Below are positions 12,411 through 23,297 of a DNA stretch of 64,000 bases, piece by piece. Origin of the DNA: Anastatus disparis (taxonomy: Eukaryota; Arthropoda; Insecta; Hymenoptera; Eupelmidae); assembly GCA_017163975.1 (NCBI GenBank), contig JAFFSR010000010.1, positions 3,443,910-3,507,909 of the forward strand, in the 5' to 3' direction. Both the position numbers and the translations under genes were made by a program. Under the pieces are notes generated by a model. It was given only the letters and a program-made list of their open reading frames with translations. It was not told the DNA's origin and made no database searches. Every line of letters starts with the position of its first letter. The stretch's first letter is position 1.

Positions 12411-12792
12411 TTAAGGAGATGTAAAACGGACACTACACCTGTACTTATAGATATTAGCTTCCTTTCTATTTTACTGCTGAATTTCCAGAAAAGAAATGCA
12501 TTAGCTTGTAGTATGTACCATAATGATTATTTTGATAAGTTTTAAAATAAATTCATTCATTAGCTTTTGAGATATTTGGATTCCTGTACAAAATTGAAAA
12601 ATTTTAATAAATAATTTTGGAACCCAAAATTCTCAATAACTAATGAATAAATTTATTCAAAAATTTAACTGAATAATCTTCATGGTACATACTACAACTT
12701 AATGCATTTTTTTATTGAAAATTTTGCAATAAAATGTAAAGATAGTGAATATTTATGAGTACAGGTGTAGTGTCCATTTTACATCCCCTTAA
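12411..12792. mobile_element. TTAA MITE with 'acggacactacacc' ends
   Basis: TTAA flanks both sides. The terminal inverted repeat runs from ggagatgtaaaacggacac to its complement and continues inward with mismatches to form a ~180-bp hairpin. A second copy of the same family lies at 21,157-21,538. Confidence 0.8.
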
Positions 12793-13375
12793 TCATAAAT
12801 TTTTTTCACTTTTGTGTATTTACCATATTTTTGTATATATACACAGAAGTATGATGTTAATCTCAGGTCATTATATCTACCTTCTGGTAATCCGAAATGG
12901 TTCAAATTTTGTTCACGATCATTTTTAGAGTTAACAAGATTGTTCAAGTCATTTTGAAGTGGTTTAAATAGAAAAAAATTTATTTTAATAGTGTCGGATC
13001 TGGACGTCGGAAACTTCAGGCTCGTCAAATTATTTCAAAGAAGCAGATATATAAGGCCAGAACGCTTTAAGTTTAATCGCAAATGCTCTTCGATTTTCGA
13101 AGAGTTGAAACTACGAGGTTTACCTCGTTTTTGTTTTTTCCTTCAAATATGAAATAAATATCATATAAAGACATTTATCAATGTCATAATTCATAAAAAA
13201 TGACGTTGTCTTCCTAAATTTGGAGAAAATAACGTCTTTAAAGGACTTATTTGAAGACGTCTTTGGTCGTGTCTTACCAGGAGAGGCTATGAGCTTCGGG
13301 TCACAGATCTTGATGAAACTTTGAGATATGTTTTTAGGTACCAAAATATGAGTAAGACCAGAGCGGTATGGTCTA
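12793..13375. other. Mostly unassigned AT-rich stretch with two adjacent hairpins
   Basis: 12,793-13,060 resembles decayed satellite. Two perfect small hairpins follow at 13,086-13,104 (ctcttcg, cgaagag) and 13,113-13,128 (acgagg, cctcgt), the second leading into a T-run. 13,190-13,275 carries the 'gacgtcttt' words also found at 18,880-19,660, and 13,272-13,375 is repeated in inverted form at 16,430-16,523. No gene is supported. Confidence 0.5.
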
Positions 13376-13880
13376 ACGCTTCGAAAAACTGAAATTATAG
13401 ACGTTTCCAGTCTTATTTGAAGAAAAATGTAAAAAAAGCTCCTAACTGAAGAGTGAATAATCCAGTTTAGAAATGTCTTTAATAAATCAACAGGGACTAA
13501 AATAAAAGTACAGAGAACAAGCTTTAATTTCCCATTTTCAGAATTGAAAAATAATAATAAGAACTAGAGATATGTTCGTTCAAAGTTAAGAAGCAAGAAA
13601 GTACCAAAAATCACAAAATCATTGTCCTTTAGAATTTAGGTGATTTTTGGTACTTTCTTGCTTCTTAACTTTGAACGAACATATCTCCAGTTCTTATTAT
13701 TATTTTTCAATTCTGAAAATGGCAAATTAAAGCTTGCTTTCTGTACTTTTATTTTAGTCCCTGTTGATTTATTAAAGACATTTCTAAACCGGGTTATTCA
13801 CACTTCAGTTAGGAGCTTTTTTACATTTTTCTTCAAATAAGACTGGAAACGTCTATAATTTCACTTTTTCGAAGCGTTTC
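13376..13880. repeat. Near-perfect foldback, ~240-bp arms
   Basis: The sequence from cgcttcgaaaaactgaaatt folds back on itself around 13,620. Arms include 'aagaagcaagaaagtacc' and its complement. A third copy of one arm lies at 16,126-16,446. ORFs inside are products of the hairpin. Confidence 0.8.
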
Positions 13881-16122
13881 GAAGTTCCAAAATAGGTAGT
13901 TTAGCAAAACAATTAATTTTTATTGCAAATAATAGCCAATTGTTTGACAAGAATTTAGGTGCAATAGTAAATATAATATAATAAAAAATAACTATTATGA
14001 ATTATTAATTTTTTTTACATATCTATATTATTTTTATAATTTTTTCTAGCTTTTCTACTTATTACCGAAAAGAAAATATCTGAATAAAAAAAAATAATAA
14101 AAAATTATAACTTATACGAACACTTTTCCTGTGCTATTATATTTCATAATTCAAAAAAATATAAAAAATAATAACCAATAATAACGCTTATAAATACGCA
14201 GCGATTAGAATAATTACTGATAAATATTATTATAGTCTCAAATCTAGGCTTTATAAACTGTTATTATTTTGTACTAATTTTTATTATTTATTATTTTTTA
14301 ATATCTATCTTTGGGGTTTAACCACCTACAGCCTATTTGGCCTAGTAAGTGACACCTCGACCACCTTTGTGTTCCGGTGTTTTCGCGTTCGAAACCATAC
14401 CTCAATTTTCCCTAACTTCGGTAGGTGGTGCTCGATCGTGCAGGCCTACTTAGGTGGGGAGCATCGCTCAACCCATCCTTTTTAGCGCATCGGGAGCTCA
14501 ACACCTACCCGGCAGAACGGTCCGGCTCAACTATAATAGTGGAACAGTCGTGTTCTGCCTTACCGGCCCTCGAGTGATTTTCGTCGGTTTTTGTTAAAAC
14601 CGAAAAAAGTCTCTCGGGGGTGGTCCACCGCGGTGTCAGTGAGTTCGGGATATCCTCCACTTTCAATATTTAAATTAAAAAATGGAGAAAAAATCACGAC
14701 CTCACCGGGATTCGAACCCCGGCCCTCTGCGTGAGAGTCGGATGCTCTAGCCCCTGAGCCACCGCGGCTCTCTTATTATTTTTTAATATTTTTTATTACT
14801 TTTTTCAATTTCCGTCTGGGATTTAATTAAAAACATAATAGCAGAAAAAACCTATGTTAAATGTTTGTAAATTCAAACGCGTAGAAAAGTGTTGAGTGTA
14901 TTATATATGTATATATATGGTGCAACGTTGCCGCGTTACGCCACTTTAGAAAAACTCTGTGAGAATCCTCGGAGTATCAGTTTTTAGATTAAGATGGTTA
15001 AATAACTAGGTAGTGGATCATCTTGAAATTTTGATATAATAATCTTTAGGGTTCGAAGTAAATTTCCTCCAATTTTCAGTACAATGTCATGACTATCGAA
15101 ATACATAGAGTAAAATAACTCTCGCATTTTAGCTGTCGATGCCATACTCTCATAAGAAGCAATATTAAAAGTTATGATTTTTTGCAGATCATATCTTTCA
15201 AACCGTGTAGTGAATCACTCTAAAATCTTGCACCGTTATTTTATGATAGTTAATGTAAATTTCCTGAAAAAATGAACTTTTTTCCATGACTTTCGATTTA
15301 GCTAAGAACTACCTTAAGTTTCCTTATTTCTTGAAGCCAAAATCTGCAGAAATTACATAGAGATTCCGTAGTATCTCTGCAGAAACATTGCACATTGATT
15401 CTCCAGAAACTACATAAAAAATTGCAATTTTTTAATTAATGTGTTACTGAGACTGTAAGAAAAGTGAAAAATATTAAAATTACTTGGGAAATATATTTTA
15501 GCTTTCAAATAAGGAATTTCTGCCCACATAGGATGAGATATTTCCTAAATATTTCATATATCATTCCAAAAGCTTACTTTGAAATATTACATGATATCTT
15601 TAGGAAATCTTTCTAAAATATTTCATGTAGGATATTTGAAATATTTTCTGAAATACTTTTAAAATATTTATAAAATGTTTTTAAAAATAATTATAAAATG
15701 TTTCTAAAAATATATCGTGAAAAATTCAAGAAGGTTTCTTGAAAGATTTCTGAAATATTTTTAAGTATTTCATAAAATATTTCATGAAAGATTCTATAAA
15801 TAAACCATACATAATTTCATGAAATATTTTCTAAATATTTCTAAAATATTTCTTGAATAATTTCAAAAATATATCATGTATTATTATGTATTTCATGAAA
15901 TACTCTCTAAATATTTCTAAAATCTTTCTTGAAAGATTATTGAAAATACAAAAATATTTCTTGAAAGATTTCTGAAATATTTCTTAAGAGCAGGTCGGAT
16001 TTGCTGTTCTTGTCTAATTGAATTTTTTTGTTATTTACTTAAGTATTATTCAATACTACATACAATTGGAAGATATTTTATAAGTTTAAAAATTTAATAA
16101 AATCGTTTATGAAAAATATTGT
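13881..16122. repeat. Left arm of the 13.9-23.0 kb palindrome
   Basis: This segment returns in reverse complement at 20,473-22,972 with very few differences, apart from different inserts at one TTAA site (15,314-15,435 here). It carries a SINE (14,305-14,772), AT-rich spacer and, at 15,500-15,983, a stretch built of atttcatgaaat-type words. Confidence 0.85.
14305..14772 (-). mobile_element. tRNA-headed SINE, 468 bp
   Basis: Read on the minus strand, a tRNA-like head (box A 'tggctcaggggctagagc', box B 'ggggttcgaatcccgg', with gene start at ~14,772) is followed by a ~390-bp unrelated body. The head aligns best with tRNA-Glu, with a degenerate anticodon arm. The element is flanked by the 17-bp direct repeat ttattattttttaatat (14,288-14,304 and 14,773-14,789), the mark of reverse-transcribed insertion. 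Its body has no ORF and is clearly richer in GC than its surroundings. Confidence 0.85.
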
Positions 16123-16539
16123 AGTTTCCAGTCTTATTTGAAGAAAAATGTAAAAAAAGCTCCTAACTGAAGTGTGAATAATCCAGTTTAGAAATGTCTT
16201 TAATAAATCAACAGGGACTAAAATAAAAGTACAGAGAGCAAGCTTTAATTTGCCATTTTCAGAATTGAAAAATAATAATAAGAACTAGAGATATGTTCGT
16301 TCAAAGTTAAGAAGCAAGAAAGTACCAAAAATCACCTAAATTCTAAAGGACAATGATTTTGTGATGCTTTTTTTATGAGCTTTTTTTACATTTTTCTTCA
16401 AATAAGACTGGAAACGTCTATAATTTCAGTTTTTCGAAGCGTTAGACCGTACCGCTCTGGCCTTACTCATATTTTGGTACCTAAAAACATATCTCAAAGT
16501 TTCATCAAGATCTGTGACCCGTACCCGAATGGAAATTTT

Positions 16540-18840
16540 TCGGTGTATCAAAATGTATAAAAGTGTATGAAAGTGTATTGAAGCATACAAAAATGTATCA
16601 AAGTGTATGAAAATGTATCTAAAAGCGATTTTTCAGACCTTATTCTCGATCCATTTTGATACACTCTGATACACTTAGATACACTTTGGTACACTTTGGT
16701 ACATTTCTTAAAAAGTGAGCTGAAATTAAATTTCCTCAATTTTTTTGATGTTATACACTTTGACACATTTTGATACACTTTGACACATTTTGATACACTT
16801 TTACACACTTTGATACACTTTTACACACTTTAATATACTATGGTACATGTTGATACACTTCTGAGTATTAGCCTAAATTGTTTTTCCTGTTTTATTTTGC
16901 ACACGTTTGTACACTTTGATACACTTTTACACACTTTGATACACTTTAATATACTATGGTACATCTTGATACACTTCTGAGTATTAACCTTTTCCTGTTT
17001 TATTTTGCACACGTTTGTACACGTTGATACACTTTTACACACTTTGACACACTTTAATATACTATGGTACATCTTGATACACTTCTGAGTATTATCCTTT
17101 TCCTGTTTTATTTTGCACACGTTTGTACACTTTGATACATTTTTTTTCTTTTTTTTTTTTTTTTTTAAAGATTTATATATAAAGGATATTGTCCTCTATA
17201 TGATTAATCTTTTTTCTATGGTGAGGTCGAGGGAGTCCCCGCCCGGTATCTGTTTATCACATTATATCAGGCTAGACTGTCAGACCCACCATACCGAAAA
17301 CTTTGACTACCGATGGATGGTCAGCCACTTTTGGTGACCAACAATCAACCGATACCCAATGAGATCGGATTTTTGAGAGTCGCGATATAAAATGGCACGT
17401 ACACTAATTTTCTTTCGAAAAAAAAGTTTAGAGGTACCTGGCCAGGATTCGAACCCTATGCGCTCCGCGTTGAAGGCAAGAGCTCTATCCGTTACGCCAC
17501 CGTGCTCTCTTTATGTAATATAATACATTTTAATAAAACACGATACACTTCGATACATTTCTAAGTAAGAAATTAAAAAATGGTTTTACCATGCACACTT
17601 TGATACACATGCGTACATTTTTTATACATTTTAATAGTGTTTAATACACTTTTTAGGCATGAAACGGTGTATTAAAATAAGCCGTTTTCATTTTAGATAT
17701 TTTCATAAATTTTAATGTATTAATGCCCCTTGGGATAAATGTAAGGTTAATAAAACGACAATATTGAAAAAATTGAAAAATATTTTTATAAATTATAAAA
17801 GTAAAATATAAAAAGTAATTTAAAACATAAGAATTAGCAATATATATTTGAAATATAATTTGTAATGAAAAACTTACATTCTATATTAGCATTAAATATT
17901 TAAACATTAATATTATTAGAAATTTATAAATAATAAAAGTTTAATAGAGACAACTTCAAAAAAATAATTATTCTTTTGTAATACATATCAAGTAATGAGA
18001 TAAGATAAATAATTTATACTAATAAACATATTTTTAATTTAATAACATTATTAAATATAAATATTTAAACATTGTTGTTTCTAAGATAGTTTTTTTTTAT
18101 AAATTTTCATTTGTATTGTCTATTGAGACTAAGTTATTTTTTGTAGTCTTTGCAGTCGCATCTTCATTATTATTAGTATTATTGCTGTTTCCATTTTGCA
18201 CAGTCAATATGTTACAGGGATCTTGTTGATTATTTAAGGAAGAGGCTTCATTTAATGGAAATTTATTTTAGTTAAAATTTTTAAAATGTATCAAAGTGTG
18301 CAAAAGTGTATCAAAGTATGCAAAAGTGTATCCAATAAAAACGACATTTTTCCTTTATTGGAAAAATGTATGAAAGTGTATTAAAGTGTGCAAAAGTATA
18401 TCAAAGTGTATCAAAGTGTGCAAAAGTGTATCAAAGTGTGTAACACATAGCAAATGTAGAAATTAATTTTAGTCAACATTTTCGAAAAGTGTATCAAAGT
18501 GTATCAAAGTGTGCAAAAGTGTATCAATGTATGCAAAAGTGTATCCAAGAAAATCAACATTTTTCCTTTATTAGAAAAATGTATGAAAGTGTATCAAAGT
18601 GTATGAAAGTGTCCAAAAAATATATGAAAATGTGCAAAAGTGTATTAAAGTGTATCAAAGTGTATATCATTAACGAATATAAAAAATTGATACCAAGAAA
18701 CTTTTTTTTGGAAGTGTATAAAAATGTATGAAAGTGTATCAAAGTGTACCAAAGTGTATTAACATTTGGTCCGAAATATCGCTCTTAGATACACTTTGAT
18801 ACACTTTGATACACTTTCGTATGATTTGGATACATTTACC
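16540..18840. repeat. 10-bp minisatellite (aagtgtatca) in alternating orientations
   Basis: Degenerate tandem copies of aagtgtatca occur forward at 16,545-16,620 and 18,285-18,775, and as tgatacactt at 16,655-17,140 and 18,787-18,835. Within each block variants such as 'gtgcaaaagtgtatc' recur. 17,511-18,285 has only scattered tgatacactt words (up to ~17,660) and AT-rich sequence without other features. ORFs of 80-96 codons are the repeats translated. Confidence 0.8.
17140..17510 (-). mobile_element. Second tRNA-headed SINE family
   Basis: On the minus strand: tRNA-like head with box A 'ggtggcgtaacggatagagc' and box B 'ggttcgaatcc' (17,445-17,455), a ~260-bp GC-richer body, then an A-tail of about 26 nt (T-run at 17,141-17,166). 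The identity of the parent tRNA cannot be fixed because the anticodon stem does not pair. I could not define a clean target duplication. It interrupts the minisatellite. Confidence 0.75.
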
Positions 18841-18879
18841 ATTTTCACTGGGGTAGCTCATAGCCTCTCCTGGTTAGAT

Positions 18880-19660
18880 TGGAACAAAAAAAGACGTCAT
18901 TTTTCCAATGTTTAGAAAACCCTGTTGAAAATAATGACGTCTTTCTAAGACGTCTTTGGTCGTGTCTTAAATTGGAACAAAAAAGACATCATTTTTCCAA
19001 TGTTTAGAAAAGCTATTTAACAAATGACGTCTTTTTATAATTTCAAAGACATATTTTTTGAAATAAAAATACGTCTTTAAAATTATAAAACGATATATTT
19101 TTATTAGAAAAATACGTCTTTAAAATAATAAAAAGACGTCATTTGTTAACAGGAGGTCGCGTATCTCTGTCCTTTTCTAATCAAAGAAATGATTTTTTTA
19201 CAAAGACTAATATTTTTATCAAAAAATGAAGAGAAAGCCGCATCTTGTATCAAAAAAAGCAATATTTTCTTTGATAAGAAAAAATTAATTTTATTACTTC
19301 GTTCTCAAGAAAACCTTGAAAAACCAAATTGTCCACCCTAACCTCTATGATTTAAGTTTTTCAAGGTTTTCTTGAAAACGAAGCAATAAAATTAATTTTT
19401 TCTTATCAAAGAAAATATTGCTTTTTTTGATACAAGATGCGGCTTTCTCTTCATTTTTTGATAAAGTTATTAGTTTTTGTAAAAAAATCATTTTTTTGAT
19501 TAGAAAAAGACAGAGATACGTGACCTCCTCTTAAATAGCTTTTCTAAACATTGGAAAAATGACGTCTTTTTTTGTTCCAATCTAAGACAAGTGACCAAAA
19601 ACGTCTTTCAAAGACGTTTTAGAAAGACGTCATTATTTTCAATATAGAAGACATCCTCCA
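18880..19660. repeat. Inverted element tiled with aaagacgtcttt words
   Basis: Starts near 18,920 with ccctgttgaaaataatgacg and ends near 19,640 with its partial complement. The body contains many copies of gacgtc within aaagacgtcttt and two copies of 'ttggaacaaaaaa'. A TTAA MITE sits in its centre. The right terminus is degraded, so the exact boundary is uncertain. Confidence 0.6.
19146..19534. mobile_element. TTAA foldback MITE
   Basis: TTAA at 19,146-19,149 and 19,531-19,534; ends caggaggtcgcgtatctctg and its near complement. Arms of ~180 bp are almost perfectly paired around a short loop at ~19,335. Same 'tgtccttttctaat' terminal box as the 1,132 element. Confidence 0.8.
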
Positions 19661-19867
19661 ACCGCTTAAGGATGAAACGCGCATTTAACGCATGTCCCCC
19701 TATGGGCTAAACTAAGTATAAAAAATCTTTCCCAAAGTGATATTTCCCAAATATTGAGCAAATTTTTTGTGAAATAATGATATATTTTAGAAATCTTTCA
19801 TGAAATATTTTATAAAATAATAGATAATATATTTTTAAAATCTTTAATTAAAAATTTTGAGAAATAT

Positions 19868-20340
19868 TTAAGAGCAGGCCGGATTCACTGTCCTTATCTA
19901 ATTGAGTTTTTTGTTATTGCTCAAGTATTAATCAATGTATCTGCAAATTGAAGGTTGAACGCAATAGATATTATTATTAGGAATATTTATGCACAAGAAG
20001 AAAAAATTCTACCGTTTTGTTTTTAAGGCGACTACGGAAGTTCAGTTCGATTTCATTTTGTAGTTTACAAATTACTCTTTCAGTTTCTAAAATTTTTTGA
20101 ATTTTTTAATTTTCCACCATTTATTATAATCCGTAGAATGGTGGAAAATTAAAAAATCTGAAAAATTTTACATATTAAAAGAGTAATTTGTAAACTCAAA
20201 AATAAAACCTAACCCAAAATCCGAAATCGCCTTAAGAAAAGTAAAGAACGCAAAAATATTATAAACATAAACTTTTAACTCAGCGTTCCTTACTTTTCTC
20301 AAAAACAAAGCGATAGAATTTTTTTTCTATTGAGCTTACC
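19868..20340. mobile_element. MITE related to 1,669-2,057, split by another MITE
   Basis: Begins TTAA then gagcaggccggattcactg and shares the 'ttgaacgcaatagatatta' and 'aacgcaaaaatattata' boxes of the 1,669 element. It is interrupted at 20,023-20,235. The right terminus is lost or merged with the palindrome arm. 19,661-19,867 before it holds only atttcatgaaat-type AT-rich sequence. Confidence 0.6.
20023..20235. mobile_element. TTAA MITE with 'ggcgactacgg' ends
   Basis: A 213-bp foldback between TTAA sites. The ends read ggcgactacggaagttc and its complement-like aaatccgaaatcgcc. Two relatives lie at 27,498-27,711 and 28,138-28,350. Confidence 0.8.
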
Positions 20341-21156
20341 TTCAATTAGCAGATACCTAAAATATAAAAAATAAATAAGTCAATAATTTGCAAAGTTTTA
20401 TTGATGAACAAACTAATTAAGAATCAAATTCACATTCTAATTTTTGTGATTTGAAATCAGATTATAAATACAATATTTTTCATAAACGATTTTATTAAAT
20501 TTTTAAACTTATAAAATATCTTCCAATTGTATGTAGTATTGAATAATACTTAAGTAAATAACAAAAAAATTCAATTAGACAAGGACAGCAAATCCGACCT
20601 GCTCTTAAGAAATATTTCAGAAAACTTTCAAGAAATATTTTTGTATTTTCAATAATCTTTCAAGAAAGATTTTAGAGATATTTAGAGAGTATTTCATGAA
20701 ATACATAATAATACATGATATATTTTTGAAATTATTCAAGAAATATTTTAGAAATATTTAGAAAATATTTCATGAAATTATGTATGGTTTATTTATAGAA
20801 TCTTTCATGAAATATTTTATGAAATACTTAAAAATATTTCAGAAATCTTTCAAGAAACCTTCTTGAATTTTTCACGATATATTTTTAGAAACATTTTATA
20901 ATTATTTTTAAAAACATTTTATAAATATTTTAAAAGTATTTCAGAAAATATTTCAAATATCCTACATGAAATATTTTAGAAAGATTTCCTAAAGATATCA
21001 TGTAATATTTCAAAGTAAGCTTTTGGAATGATATATGAAATATTTACGAAATATCTCATCCTATGTGGGCAGAAATTCCTTATTTGAAAGCTAAAATATA
21101 TTTCCCAAGTAATTTTAATATTTTTCACTTTTCTTACAGTCTCAGTAACACATTAA

Positions 21157-21538
21157 TTAAGGGGATGTAAAACGGACACTACACCTGTACTCATAAATTT
21201 GGCCTATCTTTTCATTTCATTGCAAAACTTGAGAAAAAAAATGCTTTAGCTTGTAGTATTTACCACGAAGATTATTCAGTTAAATTTTCGAATAAATTTA
21301 TTCATTAGTTTTTCCAAATTTTGGGTTTCAATATTATATATCAAGATTTTTAGATTTTGTACAACAAATCTAAAATTCTGAAAAACTAATGAATAAATTT
21401 ATTTGAAAATTTAACTGAATAATCTTCGTGGTAAATACTACAAGCTAAAGCATTTCTTTTCCTCAAGTTTTGCAATAAAATGAAAAGATAGGCCAAATTC
21501 ATGAGTACAGGTGTAGTGTCCGTTTTACATCCCCTTAA
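21157..21538. mobile_element. TTAA MITE, second copy of the 12,411 family
   Basis: TTAA on both sides; ends ggggatgtaaaacggacac and its complement; internally self-complementary around ~21,345. Present only in the right palindrome arm, so it arrived after the arms were duplicated or was lost from the left arm. Confidence 0.85.
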
Positions 21539-22079
21539 GGTAGTTCTTAGCTAAATCGAAAGTCATGGAAAAAAGTTCATTTTTTCAGGAAATTTACATT
21601 AACTATCATAAAATAACGGTGCAAAATTTTAGAGTGATTCACTACACGATTTAAAAGATATGATCTGCAAAAAATCATAACTTTTAATATTGCTTCTTAT
21701 GAGAGTATGGCATCGGCAGCTAAAATGCGAGAGTTATTTGACTCTATGTATTTCGATAGTCATGACATTGTACTGAAAATTGGAGGAAATTTACTTCGAA
21801 CCCTAAAGATTATTATATCAAAATTTCAAGATGATCCACTACCTAGTTATTTAACCATCTTAATCTAAAAACTGATACTCCGAGGATTCTCACAGAGTTT
21901 TTCTAAAGCGGCGTAACGCGGCAACGTTGCACCATATATATACATATATAATACACTCAACACTTTTCTACGCGTTTGAATTTACAAACATTTAACATAG
22001 GTTTTTTTTGCTATTATGTTTTTAATTAAATCCCAGACGGAAATTGAAAAAAGTAATAAAAAATATTAAAAAATAATAA

Positions 22080-22547
22080 GAGAGCCGCGGTGGCTCAGGG
22101 GCTAGAGCATCCGACTCTCACGCAGAGGGCCGGGGTTCGAATCCCGGTGAGGTCGTGATTTTTTCTCCATTTTTTAATTTAAATATTGAAAGTGGAGGAT
22201 ATCCCGAACTCACTGACACCGCGGTGGACCACCCCCGAGAGACTTTTTTTGGTTTTAACAAAAACCGACGAAAGTCACTCGAGGGCCGGTAAGGCAGAAC
22301 ACGACTGTTCCACTATTATAGTTGAGCCGGACCGTTCTGCCGGGTAGGTGTTGAGCTCCCGATGCGCTAAAAAGGATGGGTTGAGCGATGCTCCCCACCT
22401 AAGTAGGCCTGCACGATCGAGCACCACCTACCGAAGTTAGGGAAAATTGAGGTATGGTTTCGAACGCGAAAACACCGGAACACAAAGGTGGTCGAGGTGT
22501 CACTTACTAGGCCAAATAGGCTGTAGGTGGTTAAACCCCAAAGATAG
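22080..22547 (+). mobile_element. SINE copy in right palindrome arm
   Basis: The same 468-bp SINE as at 14,305-14,772, in opposite orientation, with the same 17-bp flanking repeat (22,063-22,079 and 22,548-22,564). Identical flanks in both arms show one insertion that was later copied with the arm. Confidence 0.85.
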
Positions 22548-22972
22548 ATATTAAAAAATAATAAATAATAAAAATTAGTACAAAATAATAACAGTTTATA
22601 AAGTCTAGATTTGAGACTATAATAATATTTATCAGTAATTATTCTAAATCGCTGCGTATTTATAAGCGTTATTATTAGTTATTTTTTATATTTTTTTGAA
22701 TTATGAAATATAATAGCACAGAGGAAAAGTGTTCGTATAAGTTATAATTTTTTATTATTTTTTTTTATTCAGATATTTTCTTTTCGGTAATATGTAGAAA
22801 AGCTAGAAAAAATTATAAAAATAATATAGATATGTAAAAAAAATTAATAATTCATAATAGTTATTTTTTATTATATTATATTTACTATTGCACCTAAATT
22901 CTTGTCAAACAATTGGCTATTATTTGCAATAAAAATTAATTGTTTTGCTAAACTACCTATTTTGGAACTTAA

Positions 22973-23297
22973 AAATGAAAAAAATCAACTTGTCAAAATT
23001 ATTTGATCCAAACATAAAATCTCCTTCTTTATGATAAGTGTAACAAAAAATGTTAATAACTTTTTCTTCTAAAATGAAAACTTTTTGAGTTAATAGTTTA
23101 TAATGTGTGATAATCAGCATCGGTGATTTAAGACCAAATTTGAACTTTTTCAATATTTGAAAAAACATATTTCTAAAAATATAGCTTAGTTCTTTATGTG
23201 ATTTATAAAAAAAAGTCTTTTAACAACTTCTCTATAAAGCTAATAGATTTTGAGATAAAAATTCACAAATTTTATAATTTTTTGTTTTATATTGTCC
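22973..23297. other. AT-rich spacer
   Basis: No gene, repeat family or structure that I can support. Confidence 0.5.

Larger units (their letters stand above)
15984..20608. mobile_element. TTAA-bounded composite at the palindrome centre
   Basis: Both ends read TTAA then gagcaggtcggatttgctg, inverted relative to each other, so this is formally a 4.6-kb element of the same family as 1,669-2,057. Only the outer ~135 bp are paired. Its interior contains a copy of the 13.4-kb foldback arm, the minisatellite, a SINE and several MITEs, so it is a nest and not one coding transposon. Confidence 0.6.
20473..22972. repeat. Right arm of the 13.9-23.0 kb palindrome
   Basis: Reverse complement of 13,881-16,122. 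It carries a TTAA MITE (21,157-21,538) absent from the left arm and a copy of the SINE. The outer end stops at the word aagttcc in both arms. Confidence 0.85.

Noticed and set aside
14690..14772. Functional tRNA-Glu gene
   Set aside because: Anticodon stem mismatches, followed by a SINE body with a target duplication; it is a SINE head. The same holds for the heads near 17,440-17,510 and 51,490-51,568.
16548..18742. Cys- and Lys-rich ORFs (MCKSV-type repeats)
   Set aside because: Direct translation of the 10-bp minisatellite.
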